Shown: in pieces, positions 10,519 through 19,181 of the stretch
How positions within the stretch are numbered: the first letter of the stretch is position 1
How the letters are laid out: each line of letters begins with the position of its first letter
Source of the DNA: Euzebyella marina
GTDB lineage: Bacteria > Bacteroidota > Bacteroidia > Flavobacteriales > Flavobacteriaceae
Direction: 5' to 3'
Assembly (NCBI RefSeq): GCF_014855515.1
Contig: NZ_JACYFK010000001.1
Span: 496,001-560,000, forward strand
DNA: 64,000 bases
The notes under the pieces: model-generated
Seen by the model: only the letters and a program-made list of their open reading frames with translations
Told to the model about the DNA's origin: nothing
Database searches by the model: none
Program-made: the position numbers and the translations under genes

Positions 10519-12312
10519 ATGAAAACTATATATCAACTCTGCTTATTGGCAATTATTGGAGCTGTTTTGTACAGCTGCGATGAGGGTATCGACTCCCTTA
10601 CAGAAGTAGACCCAGGTGCTGATGCCTCGGCCCCTAGCATTACTATTAATTCACCTACAGAAGGTCTAGCCGTAAAGGTGAATGAAGAATTGGCAACAAT
10701 CACCATAAAGTTCGAAGCTCAAGACGATATCGAATTAGGTTCTGTAGAAGTGTGGTTAGACGGTTCACGATTAAGCAATTACACCACTTTTAAAGATTAC
10801 AGAAGGCTTATCGTAGATGATTTAGTATACAATAAATTGGCAGATGGTCAACATGAGTTATCCATCATTGCTAATGATCTTGATGGCAAATCGACTACTG
10901 AAATGGTCAACTTTTCAAAAGAACCTGCCTATGTTGCAAAATATGATGGGGAGATTCTATACATGCCGTTCGAAGGCGGTTTTGTCGATTTATTGAGTTT
11001 CGAAGAAGCAGAGCAATACGGTAACCCAACTATCAGTGAAGAAAGCCTGGCCGGCGATGGTGCCTATGCAGGTGCTGAAAATGCCTATCTGACCCTCGAC
11101 CCCGAAAGATTTAAAAACGCTGAATTCAGTGCCATTTTCTGGTTGAAAGTAAATGCGGTTCCCGATCGTGCCGGAATTTTGACCATGAGCCCGCCTTTAG
11201 ATGATGCAGGCGGTAACGTTTTGACAAGTGGCTTTAGGTTTTTTAGGGAAAATGCTGGTGGCAAACAAAGGTTCAAGCTCAATGTGGGAACCGGAGCTGG
11301 TAATTCTTGGTTCGATGGTGCTGAAGCCGCCGATATTGACCCTGGTACCGATGAGTGGGTCAATATGGCTTTCACAATTTCCGGAACAGAAGCGATTGTC
11401 TACATTGACGGGCAAATCGTATCTCAAGGAGCATTGACCGGTATTGATTGGACGGACGTAAATATCATGTCGATAATGAGCGGTGTCCCTAATTTTTCAG
11501 GATGGAATCATTTATCCGATCAAAGTCTAATGGACGAGTTGAGAATTTTCAACAAAGCCATAAGCCAAGACGAGATAAAACAGATTATTCAAGATGATTC
11601 GGGAATCGTTGTTTCAGATTATCCACCGACATTTAATGGTGAAGTTTTCTATATGCCATTTGATGAAGATTATATGAATCTTTTCACCGATACAGAAGCA
11701 ACCATTATAGGCTCACCCGACTTCGCCGGTGAAAGTGTGTCCGGAGATAATGCCTATGCCGGCGCCACCGATTCTTATTTGAGTTTTCCTACCAATGGTC
11801 TTACATCCGATGAGTTCAGCGCCACATTTTGGTACAAGGTAAATGCAGAACCATCGAGTGCCGGAATATTGGTAGCGGGACCTGAAGACTCTGAAAATGC
11901 CGGATATCCTGAAACCCAAAACCTTAGAACAAATGGTTTCCGCTTTTTTAGGGAAGGAGACGCAACGAGGCAAATTTTCAAGCTTAACGTAGGTACCGGA
12001 GACGCTGAAGCATGGGTTGATGGGGGCGATGCAGCCGCATTTGACCCATCGGGTTCTGAATGGGTGCATATGGCCATCACCATATCCGCAGACACTGCCA
12101 CCATATATTTTGATGGCGTAGCAGTTGCTACTAACTCCTTGCCTGCCGGCATTGATTGGTCAGGATGCGATATGTTTTCTATTGGGTCAGGCGCACCTAG
12201 GTTTACCGAATGGGGACACCTTTCCGATAACAGCTTTATCGACGAACTAAGGTTTTATAATAAAGCCTTAACGGAGGAAGAAGTACAAGAAATTAGAAAT
12301 TACGATTTATAA
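10519..12312 (+). CDS. Surface lipoprotein with Ig-like domain and two tandem LamG/concanavalin A-like domains
   Basis: 597 aa. The lipoprotein signal ends at Cys 20 (LYSC). Residues about 35-130 resemble a bacterial Ig-like domain (PSITINSPTEG). Two homologous LamG-like domains follow at about 150-355 and 370-595. Both start with a YMPF motif, share AGILT or AGILV, FRFFRE and FKLNVGTG segments, and end with a MDELRIFNKA or IDELRFYNKA strand. No catalytic acid pair is obvious, so this is most likely a surface glycan-binding protein of the SusE/F or SGBP type. Its position directly after SusD supports that. The two domains look like an internal duplication. Confidence 0.85.
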   Translation: MKTIYQLCLLAIIGAVLYSCDEGIDSLTEVDPGADASAPSITINSPTEGLAVKVNEELATITIKFEAQDDIELGSVEVWLDGSRLSNYTTFKDYRRLIVDDLVYNKLADGQHELSIIANDLDGKSTTEMVNFSKEPAYVAKYDGEILYMPFEGGFVDLLSFEEAEQYGNPTISEESLAGDGAYAGAENAYLTLDPERFKNAEFSAIFWLKVNAVPDRAGILTMSPPLDDAGGNVLTSGFRFFRENAGGKQRFKLNVGTGAGNSWFDGAEAADIDPGTDEWVNMAFTISGTEAIVYIDGQIVSQGALTGIDWTDVNIMSIMSGVPNFSGWNHLSDQSLMDELRIFNKAISQDEIKQIIQDDSGIVVSDYPPTFNGEVFYMPFDEDYMNLFTDTEATIIGSPDFAGESVSGDNAYAGATDSYLSFPTNGLTSDEFSATFWYKVNAEPSSAGILVAGPEDSENAGYPETQNLRTNGFRFFREGDATRQIFKLNVGTGDAEAWVDGGDAAAFDPSGSEWVHMAITISADTATIYFDGVAVATNSLPAGIDWSGCDMFSIGSGAPRFTEWGHLSDNSFIDELRFYNKALTEEEVQEIRNYDL

Positions 12313-12363
12313 AATAGTTGATTAGTTAGCTTTTGTTAGTTAAATCACTTAAGTAACATCTTT

Positions 12364-13725
12364 ATGAGGTTATTTAGTTTTGCAATGGCCATTGCTTCGT
12401 TGTTAGTTGGTTGCGGTGGCCATTCTTCAAAAAAAGAAAAGAAAGAAGGTTTAGAGCCATCTAAAGTTATCCTTACCGATGACCAATTGATGGATTCTGT
12501 TCAAAAACAGACCTTTGATTACTTCTGGGAAGGTGCCGAACCCAATTCTGGGTTGGCTCGTGAGCGTATTCATATGGATAATGTTTATCCGGCCCACGAC
12601 AAAGACATCATTACAATAGGTGGTTCCGGCTTTGGCCTTATGGCCATTTTGGTCGGCGTCGAAAGAGATTTCATTACGAGGGAACAGGCATTGGAACGTT
12701 ATGAAAAAATAGTATCATTTCTTGAAAAAGCAGACCGATTTCATGGGGCCTGGCCCCACTGGCTGACATCCGAAGGCAAAATGACGCCCTTCAGTAAAAA
12801 AGACAATGGTGGAGATTTGGTTGAAACAGCTTTTCTAATACAAGGTTTACTGACCGTAAGAGAATATTTTAAGCAGGGCACTACTAGAGAACAAGAGCTA
12901 ACCGAGCGAATTCAAAAACTCTGGGAGGAGGTGGAGTGGAGTTGGTACACGAAAGGTGAAAATGTATTGTATTGGCACTGGTCTCCAGAATACAAATGGG
13001 AAATGAATTTTCCGGTAGGAGGTTACAATGAGGCATTGATTATGTATGTTTTGGCGGCGGCTTCCCCTACCCATCCTATCGACAAAAAAGTGTATGAAGA
13101 AGGTTGGGCAAGAAAAGGGGCGATTGCCAATGATACCGTCTTTTATGGGCTCGAAACAGAATTAGATCATTACGAGCACGACGATTCACCCGTTGGGCCT
13201 ATGTTTTGGGCGCACTACTCCTACTTGGGTCTCAACCCCAACGGTCTGACCGACCAATATGCGGATTATTGGAAATTGAACGTGAACCATACCTTGATTC
13301 AATATAGGCATGCCGTTGAAAATCCCGGTAACTTTAAGGGGTACGGAAAAAACCTCTGGGGCCTCACCTCAAGCTATTCGATAAAAGGGTATGCCGGCCA
13401 TCGACCTGATGAAGATCTAGGAGTTATTTCGCCGACAGCAGCTTTATCGTCAATGCCCTATGCTCCGGAACACAGCTTAGATTTTTTGAGGTATATGTAT
13501 ACCGAGCAAGATACTTTGATCGGCAAATATGGCCCATACGATGCCTTCAGCATTGAGAAAAACTGGTATTTACCCCGTTATTTGGCAATCGATCAAGGCC
13601 CTATACCCGTCATGATAGAAAACTATAGAACAGGTCTTTTTTGGAAGCTGTTCATGCAAAACGAAGACCTTAAAAAAGGGCTTGAGAGACTTGGCTTCAA
13701 TTACAAAATTAAAATGGATGACTAA
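12364..13725 (+). CDS. GH144-like (glycoamylase fold) lipoprotein, probable beta-1,2-glucanase
   Basis: 453 aa. Lipobox LVGC (Cys 17) predicts a lipoprotein. The body matches the Pfam Glycoamylase/GH144 pattern: QKQTFDYFWEGAEPNSGLAR, TIGGSGFGLMAILVGVERD, DRFHGAWPHW, DNGGDLVETAFL, YWHWSP, MFWAHYSYLGLNP and a C-terminal LAIDQGPIPVMIENYRTGL. Characterised GH144 enzymes hydrolyse beta-1,2-glucan, mostly to sophorose, so that is the best guess for the bond cut. Many databases call this family glucoamylase. The gene overlaps its paralogue at 13718 by 8 bp, so the two are likely co-translated. Substrate is inferred from family only. Confidence 0.85.
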   Translation: MRLFSFAMAIASLLVGCGGHSSKKEKKEGLEPSKVILTDDQLMDSVQKQTFDYFWEGAEPNSGLARERIHMDNVYPAHDKDIITIGGSGFGLMAILVGVERDFITREQALERYEKIVSFLEKADRFHGAWPHWLTSEGKMTPFSKKDNGGDLVETAFLIQGLLTVREYFKQGTTREQELTERIQKLWEEVEWSWYTKGENVLYWHWSPEYKWEMNFPVGGYNEALIMYVLAAASPTHPIDKKVYEEGWARKGAIANDTVFYGLETELDHYEHDDSPVGPMFWAHYSYLGLNPNGLTDQYADYWKLNVNHTLIQYRHAVENPGNFKGYGKNLWGLTSSYSIKGYAGHRPDEDLGVISPTAALSSMPYAPEHSLDFLRYMYTEQDTLIGKYGPYDAFSIEKNWYLPRYLAIDQGPIPVMIENYRTGLFWKLFMQNEDLKKGLERLGFNYKIKMDD

Positions 13726-15139
13726 ATACTTTTCCATTTTTTGCTTGCTATGCCTTTTATCTGCATGTTCATCTGATGATACGCAGGGTCCTATTGGTGT
13801 GTCAGAACTTCCGGAACAACCATCTGAAACTCCCCCTGAAGAAAATGAGGAAGAACAGGAAGAGGAAGAAGAGACGGATCAAACTGCAATTACAGATGAA
13901 GAGCTTCTCGATATAACCCAAGAATCTACCTTCAAATACTTTTGGGATTTTGCCCAAACCGATTCTGGAGCCGCTCGAGAAAGGTATCACCCCAACGAAC
14001 CCTCTAACGACCCCAATACTGTAACCATTGGCGGTACCGGATTTGGTTTAATGGCCATTTTGACCGGTATTGAAAGGGGTTATATCTCTAGAGATGAAGG
14101 GTCTTCACGAATTACCCAAATACTCGATTTTTTAGAATCTGCCGATCGCTTTCATGGTGCTTGGCCCCATTGGTTAGATGGTACGACCGGGGCGGTCAGG
14201 CCATTTAGTGAAAAAGATAATGGTGGCGATTTGGTCGAAACGGCATTTTTGGCCCAAGGCCTGGTATGTGTGGTAGAGTATTTTAAAAATGGTTCCGACC
14301 AAGAAAAATCCATATCAAATCAAGCAAACGGTTTATGGAAAGGGGTCGAATGGAATTGGTATACCCAAAACCAGAACACCCTGTACTGGCATTGGAGCCC
14401 CGATTTCAAATTTGATATCGGTCTTGAATTAAAAGGCTATAACGAAACGCTGATCACCTATGTGATGGCAGCCTCTTCTGAAGAATTTGGCATTTCAAAA
14501 GAAGTTTATGAAAACGGCTGGGCTTCGAACGGTGGTCTTACGAGTACGGCCACCGCATATGATATTCCTCTTTTGGTAGATCACGCAGGTGACTCCCCTA
14601 GGGGCGGCCCCCTTTTTTGGGCGCACTACTCCTATTTGGGTTTGAACCCGACCTATCTATCCGACGGGTTTGTCAATTATTGGAATGTCAATGTGAACCA
14701 TTCTAAAATCAATTACCGGTATTGTTCAGAGAACCCGAAGAATTTTGTTGGTTATGACGAAGGAGGATGGGGTCTTACGGCCAGTTACTCAAGAAACAAC
14801 GACGGCAGTCTAGGCTATAATGCCCATAGCCCGAGTAACGACATTGGTGTGCTATCACCAACGGCAGCCCTAAGCTCAATGCCCTATACTCCGGATGAAT
14901 CCCTGGAAGCCTTGAGATATTTCTACTCCCATAAAGACCAACTTCTGGGCCCAGCGGGCTTTTACGATGCTTTTAGTCCGCAGAACGACTTTTGGGTAGC
15001 TGAAGCCTATTTGGCTATCGACCAAGGCCCGATCATCATTATGATTGAGAATTACAGAACCGGATTGCTATGGAATCTTTTTATGCAAAATGAAGATGTT
15101 CAAAAGGGTCTGGACCGGTTAGGATTCACTTATGAATAG
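13718..15139 (+). CDS. Second GH144-like lipoprotein, paralogue of the previous gene
   Basis: 473 aa using ATG 13718, chosen because it gives a clean lipoprotein signal (lipobox LSAC, Cys 17); an upstream ATG at 13682 would add 12 residues lying inside the previous gene. After the signal comes an acidic Pro/Glu linker (about 30-60), probably a flexible spacer to hold the enzyme off the membrane. The catalytic region repeats the same motifs as the first copy (DRFHGAWPHW, DNGGDLVETAFL, YWHWSP, FWAHYSYLGLNP, AIDQGPIIIMIENYRTGL). Two paralogues in tandem suggest different chain-length preference or location. The start overlaps the upstream stop by 8 bp. Confidence 0.85.
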   Translation: MTKYFSIFCLLCLLSACSSDDTQGPIGVSELPEQPSETPPEENEEEQEEEEETDQTAITDEELLDITQESTFKYFWDFAQTDSGAARERYHPNEPSNDPNTVTIGGTGFGLMAILTGIERGYISRDEGSSRITQILDFLESADRFHGAWPHWLDGTTGAVRPFSEKDNGGDLVETAFLAQGLVCVVEYFKNGSDQEKSISNQANGLWKGVEWNWYTQNQNTLYWHWSPDFKFDIGLELKGYNETLITYVMAASSEEFGISKEVYENGWASNGGLTSTATAYDIPLLVDHAGDSPRGGPLFWAHYSYLGLNPTYLSDGFVNYWNVNVNHSKINYRYCSENPKNFVGYDEGGWGLTASYSRNNDGSLGYNAHSPSNDIGVLSPTAALSSMPYTPDESLEALRYFYSHKDQLLGPAGFYDAFSPQNDFWVAEAYLAIDQGPIIIMIENYRTGLLWNLFMQNEDVQKGLDRLGFTYE

Positions 15140-15148
15140 AACACTACT

Positions 15149-16888
15149 ATGAGAATTAACTTTAATTCACCTTTATATTACTATTTGGCCATTTCGGCCT
15201 TTTTTGGCACGCTCTTCTCTTTTGGGCAAGCCAATCCGAAAACTTATTGCAATCCCATCAATATAGATTATACCTACATGATCTATAATGCACATAATGA
15301 CCTGTCGTATCGATCGGGCGCCGACCCCGCTTTGGTAAGGTTTAAAGACGAATACTATTTATTCGTGACCCGCTCTATGGGTTATTGGCACTCAAAAGAC
15401 ATGAACGAATGGAAGTTTATAAAACCCAAACAATGGTACTTTCAAGGCTCGAACGCCCCTGCGGCATTCAATTATAAAGATTCACTGCTCTATGTAGCGG
15501 GCGACCCTTCAGGCTCGATGAGCGTCTTATTTACCGACCGACCAAAAGAAGGGGAATGGGAAGCCACCCCCTCCATACTACACAATCTACAAGACCCTGC
15601 ATTGTTTATCGATGATAATGACGATGCTTTTATCTACTGGGGGTCCTCGAACAAATTTCCGGTTAGGGCACGAAAACTTGATATGAAAAAACGGTTCAGG
15701 CCCTCTGAAGAAATTCATGAACTATTCAATCTCGAACCTGAGAAACATGGTTGGGAAAGGTTTGGAGAAAACCATGCAGATACCGTTCTAACGGGATATA
15801 TCGAAGGCCCATGGATGAACAAATTCGAAAATCGATATTACTTACAATATGCAGCCCCCGGCACAGAATTTAATGTATACGGAGATGGTGTATATATCGG
15901 TGATTCGCCTCTGGGACCATTTAAATATGCACCGAACAATCCGTTTTCATATAAACCTGGTGGCTTTATTAACGGAGCGGGACATGGTAGTACGGTAAAA
16001 GGTCCTGGAGGTCAATATTGGCATGCCTCTTCCATGGCCGTGAATGTCAATATCGGTTGGGAAAGACGCATTGGTATCTTCCCCACTTTTATAGATGATG
16101 AGGGATTGCTATACAGCAACACCCGTTTCGGCGATTATCCTCATTTCGCACCATCGGAAACCGATAAAGAAGGAGGCTTTACCGGATGGATGCTACTATC
16201 CTATAAAAAACCAGTAAAAACTTCTTCCATAAAAGAAGAGTACGGTGCCGATCATTTGGTAGACGAAAACGTCAAAACATTTTGGCTTGCGGAGAAGAAC
16301 GACGAAAACCAATGGATTGAAATTGATTTAATGAAGCCTTCTGAAATTCGGGCCGTTCAGGTCAACTACAACGACTATAAATCTGATATGTACGGTAAAA
16401 TACCCGGACTATATCATCAATATGTAATAGAAGCTTCCATCGATGGTAAAAATTGGAACACCATAGTCGACCGAAGTACTAACAAAAAAGATGTGCCCAA
16501 CGATTATGCAGTATTGAACGAACCTTCAAAGGCGAGATACGTGAGATTTAAGAATATTCATGTACCCACACCCTACCTATCCATCTCAGACCTACGCATA
16601 TTCGGTAAAGGCTACGGAAAAGAACCTAAAAAGGTCGGAAAGATGACCATCGAGCGTAATGATAAGCGAAGAGGTGCCATTGTCAAATGGAATGCCGTAA
16701 AGGAAGCCCAAGGATACAATGTTTTATGGGGAATTGCCCCGGATAAACTCTATAGCTCGTGGTTGGTTTACGATATTGATTCTCTCGAATTGAAATCTTT
16801 GAATACCGATCAAGCCTACTATTTTGCTGTTGAGGCATTCAATGAGAACGGGGTGGGAGAGAAATCAAAAGTGCAATTGGTCGAATAA
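15149..16888 (+). CDS. GH43-like five-bladed propeller hydrolase with discoidin (F5/8C) and fibronectin III domains
   Basis: 579 aa, signal peptide about 1-27, no lipobox. Residues about 30-345 form a GH43-type propeller with the three expected acids visible: Asp59 in GADPALV (base), Asp149 in QDPALF (pKa modulator) and Glu219 in YIEGPWM (acid). Residues about 360-490 resemble an F5/8C carbohydrate-binding domain (VQVNYNDYKSD, ARYVRFKNI) and about 495-579 a fibronectin III domain. GH43 enzymes usually release arabinose, xylose or galactose, so a side-chain-trimming role is likely. That is odd for a pure glucan locus. It lies 9 bp after the second GH144 gene. Confidence 0.8.
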   Translation: MRINFNSPLYYYLAISAFFGTLFSFGQANPKTYCNPINIDYTYMIYNAHNDLSYRSGADPALVRFKDEYYLFVTRSMGYWHSKDMNEWKFIKPKQWYFQGSNAPAAFNYKDSLLYVAGDPSGSMSVLFTDRPKEGEWEATPSILHNLQDPALFIDDNDDAFIYWGSSNKFPVRARKLDMKKRFRPSEEIHELFNLEPEKHGWERFGENHADTVLTGYIEGPWMNKFENRYYLQYAAPGTEFNVYGDGVYIGDSPLGPFKYAPNNPFSYKPGGFINGAGHGSTVKGPGGQYWHASSMAVNVNIGWERRIGIFPTFIDDEGLLYSNTRFGDYPHFAPSETDKEGGFTGWMLLSYKKPVKTSSIKEEYGADHLVDENVKTFWLAEKNDENQWIEIDLMKPSEIRAVQVNYNDYKSDMYGKIPGLYHQYVIEASIDGKNWNTIVDRSTNKKDVPNDYAVLNEPSKARYVRFKNIHVPTPYLSISDLRIFGKGYGKEPKKVGKMTIERNDKRRGAIVKWNAVKEAQGYNVLWGIAPDKLYSSWLVYDIDSLELKSLNTDQAYYFAVEAFNENGVGEKSKVQLVE

Positions 16889-16897
16889 AACTGAAGG

Positions 16898-19165
16898 ATG
16901 AATTTAATAGCGAAGAACTTAAAGTATCTAATATTTTTCATTCTTTTTCAGGCTACGGCACAAACGAAGATTCCAGAGGTTGAAGCGTTATTGTCCAAAA
17001 TGACCCTAGATGAGAAAATAGGCCAACTCAATCTTTTAACACCAGGTGGTGGTATCGCAACCGGCTCGGTAGTCAGTGAGAATGTCGAGGCGAAAATCAA
17101 AGCAGGTCAAGTAGGCGGGCTGTTCGGGGTATCTGGCCCTGATAAGGTCAGAAAAGCGCAAGAAATCGCCCTAAATCATTCGCGATTGAAAATACCCTTG
17201 TTGATAGGTTCGGACATAATTCACGGTTATAAAACTACTTTCCCCATTCCTCTGGGTACATCCTCCAGTTGGGATATGGAACTTATTAAAAGAATGGCAC
17301 AGACTGCTGCCAAAGAGGCCACGGCCGATGGTATCAATTGGAATTTTTCGCCCATGGTCGATATTTCGAGAGACCCGCGATGGGGTCGTATTGCCGAAAG
17401 TGCTGGTGAAGACCCTTTTCTTGGCAGCGCCATTGCAAAAGCCATGATTGAAGGTTATCAAGGCAATGATCTAACAAATTCAGCGACCATGATGGCTTGT
17501 GTAAAACATTTGGCACTTTACGGTGCTGTCGAAGCGGGCAAAGACTACAATTCGGTAGACATGAGCCGAACAAAAATGTATAATCAATACCTGCCCGTTT
17601 ACAAAGCTGCCGTAGACGCTGGGGTAGGCACAGCTATGACATCGTTTAATGATATTGATGGTATTCCCGCCTCGGGAAACAAATGGTTGATTACCGATCT
17701 TTTGAGAAAACAATGGGGTTTTAAGGGCATGGTTGTTTCCGATTATACTTCCGTGAATGAAATGACGGCCCATGGTCTGGGAAACCTACAAGATGTTTCG
17801 GCCCTGGCCATTAACGCCGGACTTGATATGGATATGGTCGGAGAGGGTTTTCTAGCTACCCTAAAAAAATCGGTGGAGGAAGGTAAGGTAAGTGAAGAAC
17901 AGATAACAAATGCCTGTCGAAGAGTTCTAACGACCAAGTATCAACTCGGCCTGCTTAATGACCCTTACAGATATTCGGATGATGAAAGGCCAAAAAAAGA
18001 CATCCTTACCGAAGAAAATAAGCTTTTAGCTAGGGAAGCCGCTAAAAAATCGTTTGTTCTGCTTAAAAACCACCAACAGACACTGCCCTTAAAAAAGTCG
18101 GCCAAAATAGCTTTAATAGGGCCTTTGGCAAACAACAAAAACAACATGCTCGGTACATGGGCGCCCACGGGAGACCCCCAATTATCTATTCCGGTCTTAG
18201 ATGGCTTTAAAAATATCGCATCTGGCGCCATAACTTATTCAAAAGGTGCCAATATTACCGACGACAAAGAATTGGCAACCCTTGCCAATGTTTTCGGCAC
18301 TCGTGTAGAAATAGACCCTAGTTCCCCCGAAACCCTTTTAGATGAGGCCCTAAAAACGGCAAAATCGGCAGAAGTTATTGTTGCGGTCGTGGGTGAAGCT
18401 AGTGAGTTTAGTGGCGAAGCCGCAAGCAGAACAGATATCTCACTTCCTAAAAGCCAAAAAAACTTATTGAGGGAATTGGCAAAACTGGGCAAGCCAATGG
18501 TCATAGTACTTATGAGCGGTAGACCTATGACCCTAGAAGAGGAAAATGAACTACCTGCAAGTATTTTACAGGTATGGCACTCTGGTATCGAAGCTGGAAA
18601 TGCTGTAGCCGAGGTCATTTATGGTGATTATAACCCATCCGGAAAACTCACCGCTACCTGGCCTCGCAATGTGGGACAGATACCCATTTACCACAGCACT
18701 AAGTTTACAGGAAGGCCAGCTCCGAAAGAGAACAATTATCAAAAGTTCAAATCGAACTATCTAGACGTTGATAACAGTCCTCTTTTTCCTTTCGGATATG
18801 GGTTGAGTTATACCTCGTTTGAATACAAAAATCTACACCTCCACAAAACAAAGATCAAAAGTGACGAATCGGTGGAGGTATCGGTAGATGTGTCGAATAC
18901 AGGCGAATTTGATGGAGAAGAAACCGTTCAATTGTATTTACGAGATGTGGTGCGAACCATTACACCGCCAAAAAGACAACTGAAGGGCTTTAAAAAAGTA
19001 TATTTAAAGAAGGGTGAGACCAGAACTGTTCAGATAACCCTGCATACCGACGACCTCAAATTTTATAATAGCGAACTGCAACATGTTGCCGAACCCGGAG
19101 ATTTTGAAGTCTTTGTAGGTACCGATTCCAACGCCTCATTAAAAGCTGAATTCGAGTTAGAATAA
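16898..19165 (+). CDS. bglX: GH3 periplasmic beta-glucosidase (BglX-like)
   Basis: 755 aa with a signal peptide (about 1-21). Three GH3 domains are recognisable: the TIM-barrel half (about 25-355) with NFSPMVDISRDPRWGRIAES and nucleophile Asp282 in MVVSDYTSVNEM; the alpha/beta sandwich (about 380-600) with VGEASEFSGEA; and the C-terminal fibronectin-like domain (about 660-755) with EETVQLYLRD. It should remove terminal glucose from oligosaccharides in the periplasm. Known GH3 partners of GH144 enzymes act on sophoro-oligosaccharides, which would fit here. It follows the GH43 gene by 9 bp and is 16 bp ahead of the sulfatase, so all are likely in one operon. Confidence 0.92.
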   Translation: MNLIAKNLKYLIFFILFQATAQTKIPEVEALLSKMTLDEKIGQLNLLTPGGGIATGSVVSENVEAKIKAGQVGGLFGVSGPDKVRKAQEIALNHSRLKIPLLIGSDIIHGYKTTFPIPLGTSSSWDMELIKRMAQTAAKEATADGINWNFSPMVDISRDPRWGRIAESAGEDPFLGSAIAKAMIEGYQGNDLTNSATMMACVKHLALYGAVEAGKDYNSVDMSRTKMYNQYLPVYKAAVDAGVGTAMTSFNDIDGIPASGNKWLITDLLRKQWGFKGMVVSDYTSVNEMTAHGLGNLQDVSALAINAGLDMDMVGEGFLATLKKSVEEGKVSEEQITNACRRVLTTKYQLGLLNDPYRYSDDERPKKDILTEENKLLAREAAKKSFVLLKNHQQTLPLKKSAKIALIGPLANNKNNMLGTWAPTGDPQLSIPVLDGFKNIASGAITYSKGANITDDKELATLANVFGTRVEIDPSSPETLLDEALKTAKSAEVIVAVVGEASEFSGEAASRTDISLPKSQKNLLRELAKLGKPMVIVLMSGRPMTLEEENELPASILQVWHSGIEAGNAVAEVIYGDYNPSGKLTATWPRNVGQIPIYHSTKFTGRPAPKENNYQKFKSNYLDVDNSPLFPFGYGLSYTSFEYKNLHLHKTKIKSDESVEVSVDVSNTGEFDGEETVQLYLRDVVRTITPPKRQLKGFKKVYLKKGETRTVQITLHTDDLKFYNSELQHVAEPGDFEVFVGTDSNASLKAEFELE

Positions 19166-19181
19166 TTATCTAAACTGAAGA

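Noticed and set aside
13682-13717. Earlier start for the second GH144-like gene
   Set aside because: It would add 12 non-signal residues inside the upstream gene; ATG 13718 gives a clean lipobox.
12364-15139. The two GH144-like genes as one frameshifted gene
   Set aside because: Each has its own lipoprotein signal and complete set of family motifs; the 8-bp overlap is ordinary coupling.
17171-18618. Several antisense ORFs inside the GH3 gene
   Set aside because: They overlap a complete, well-conserved gene and show no family resemblance.
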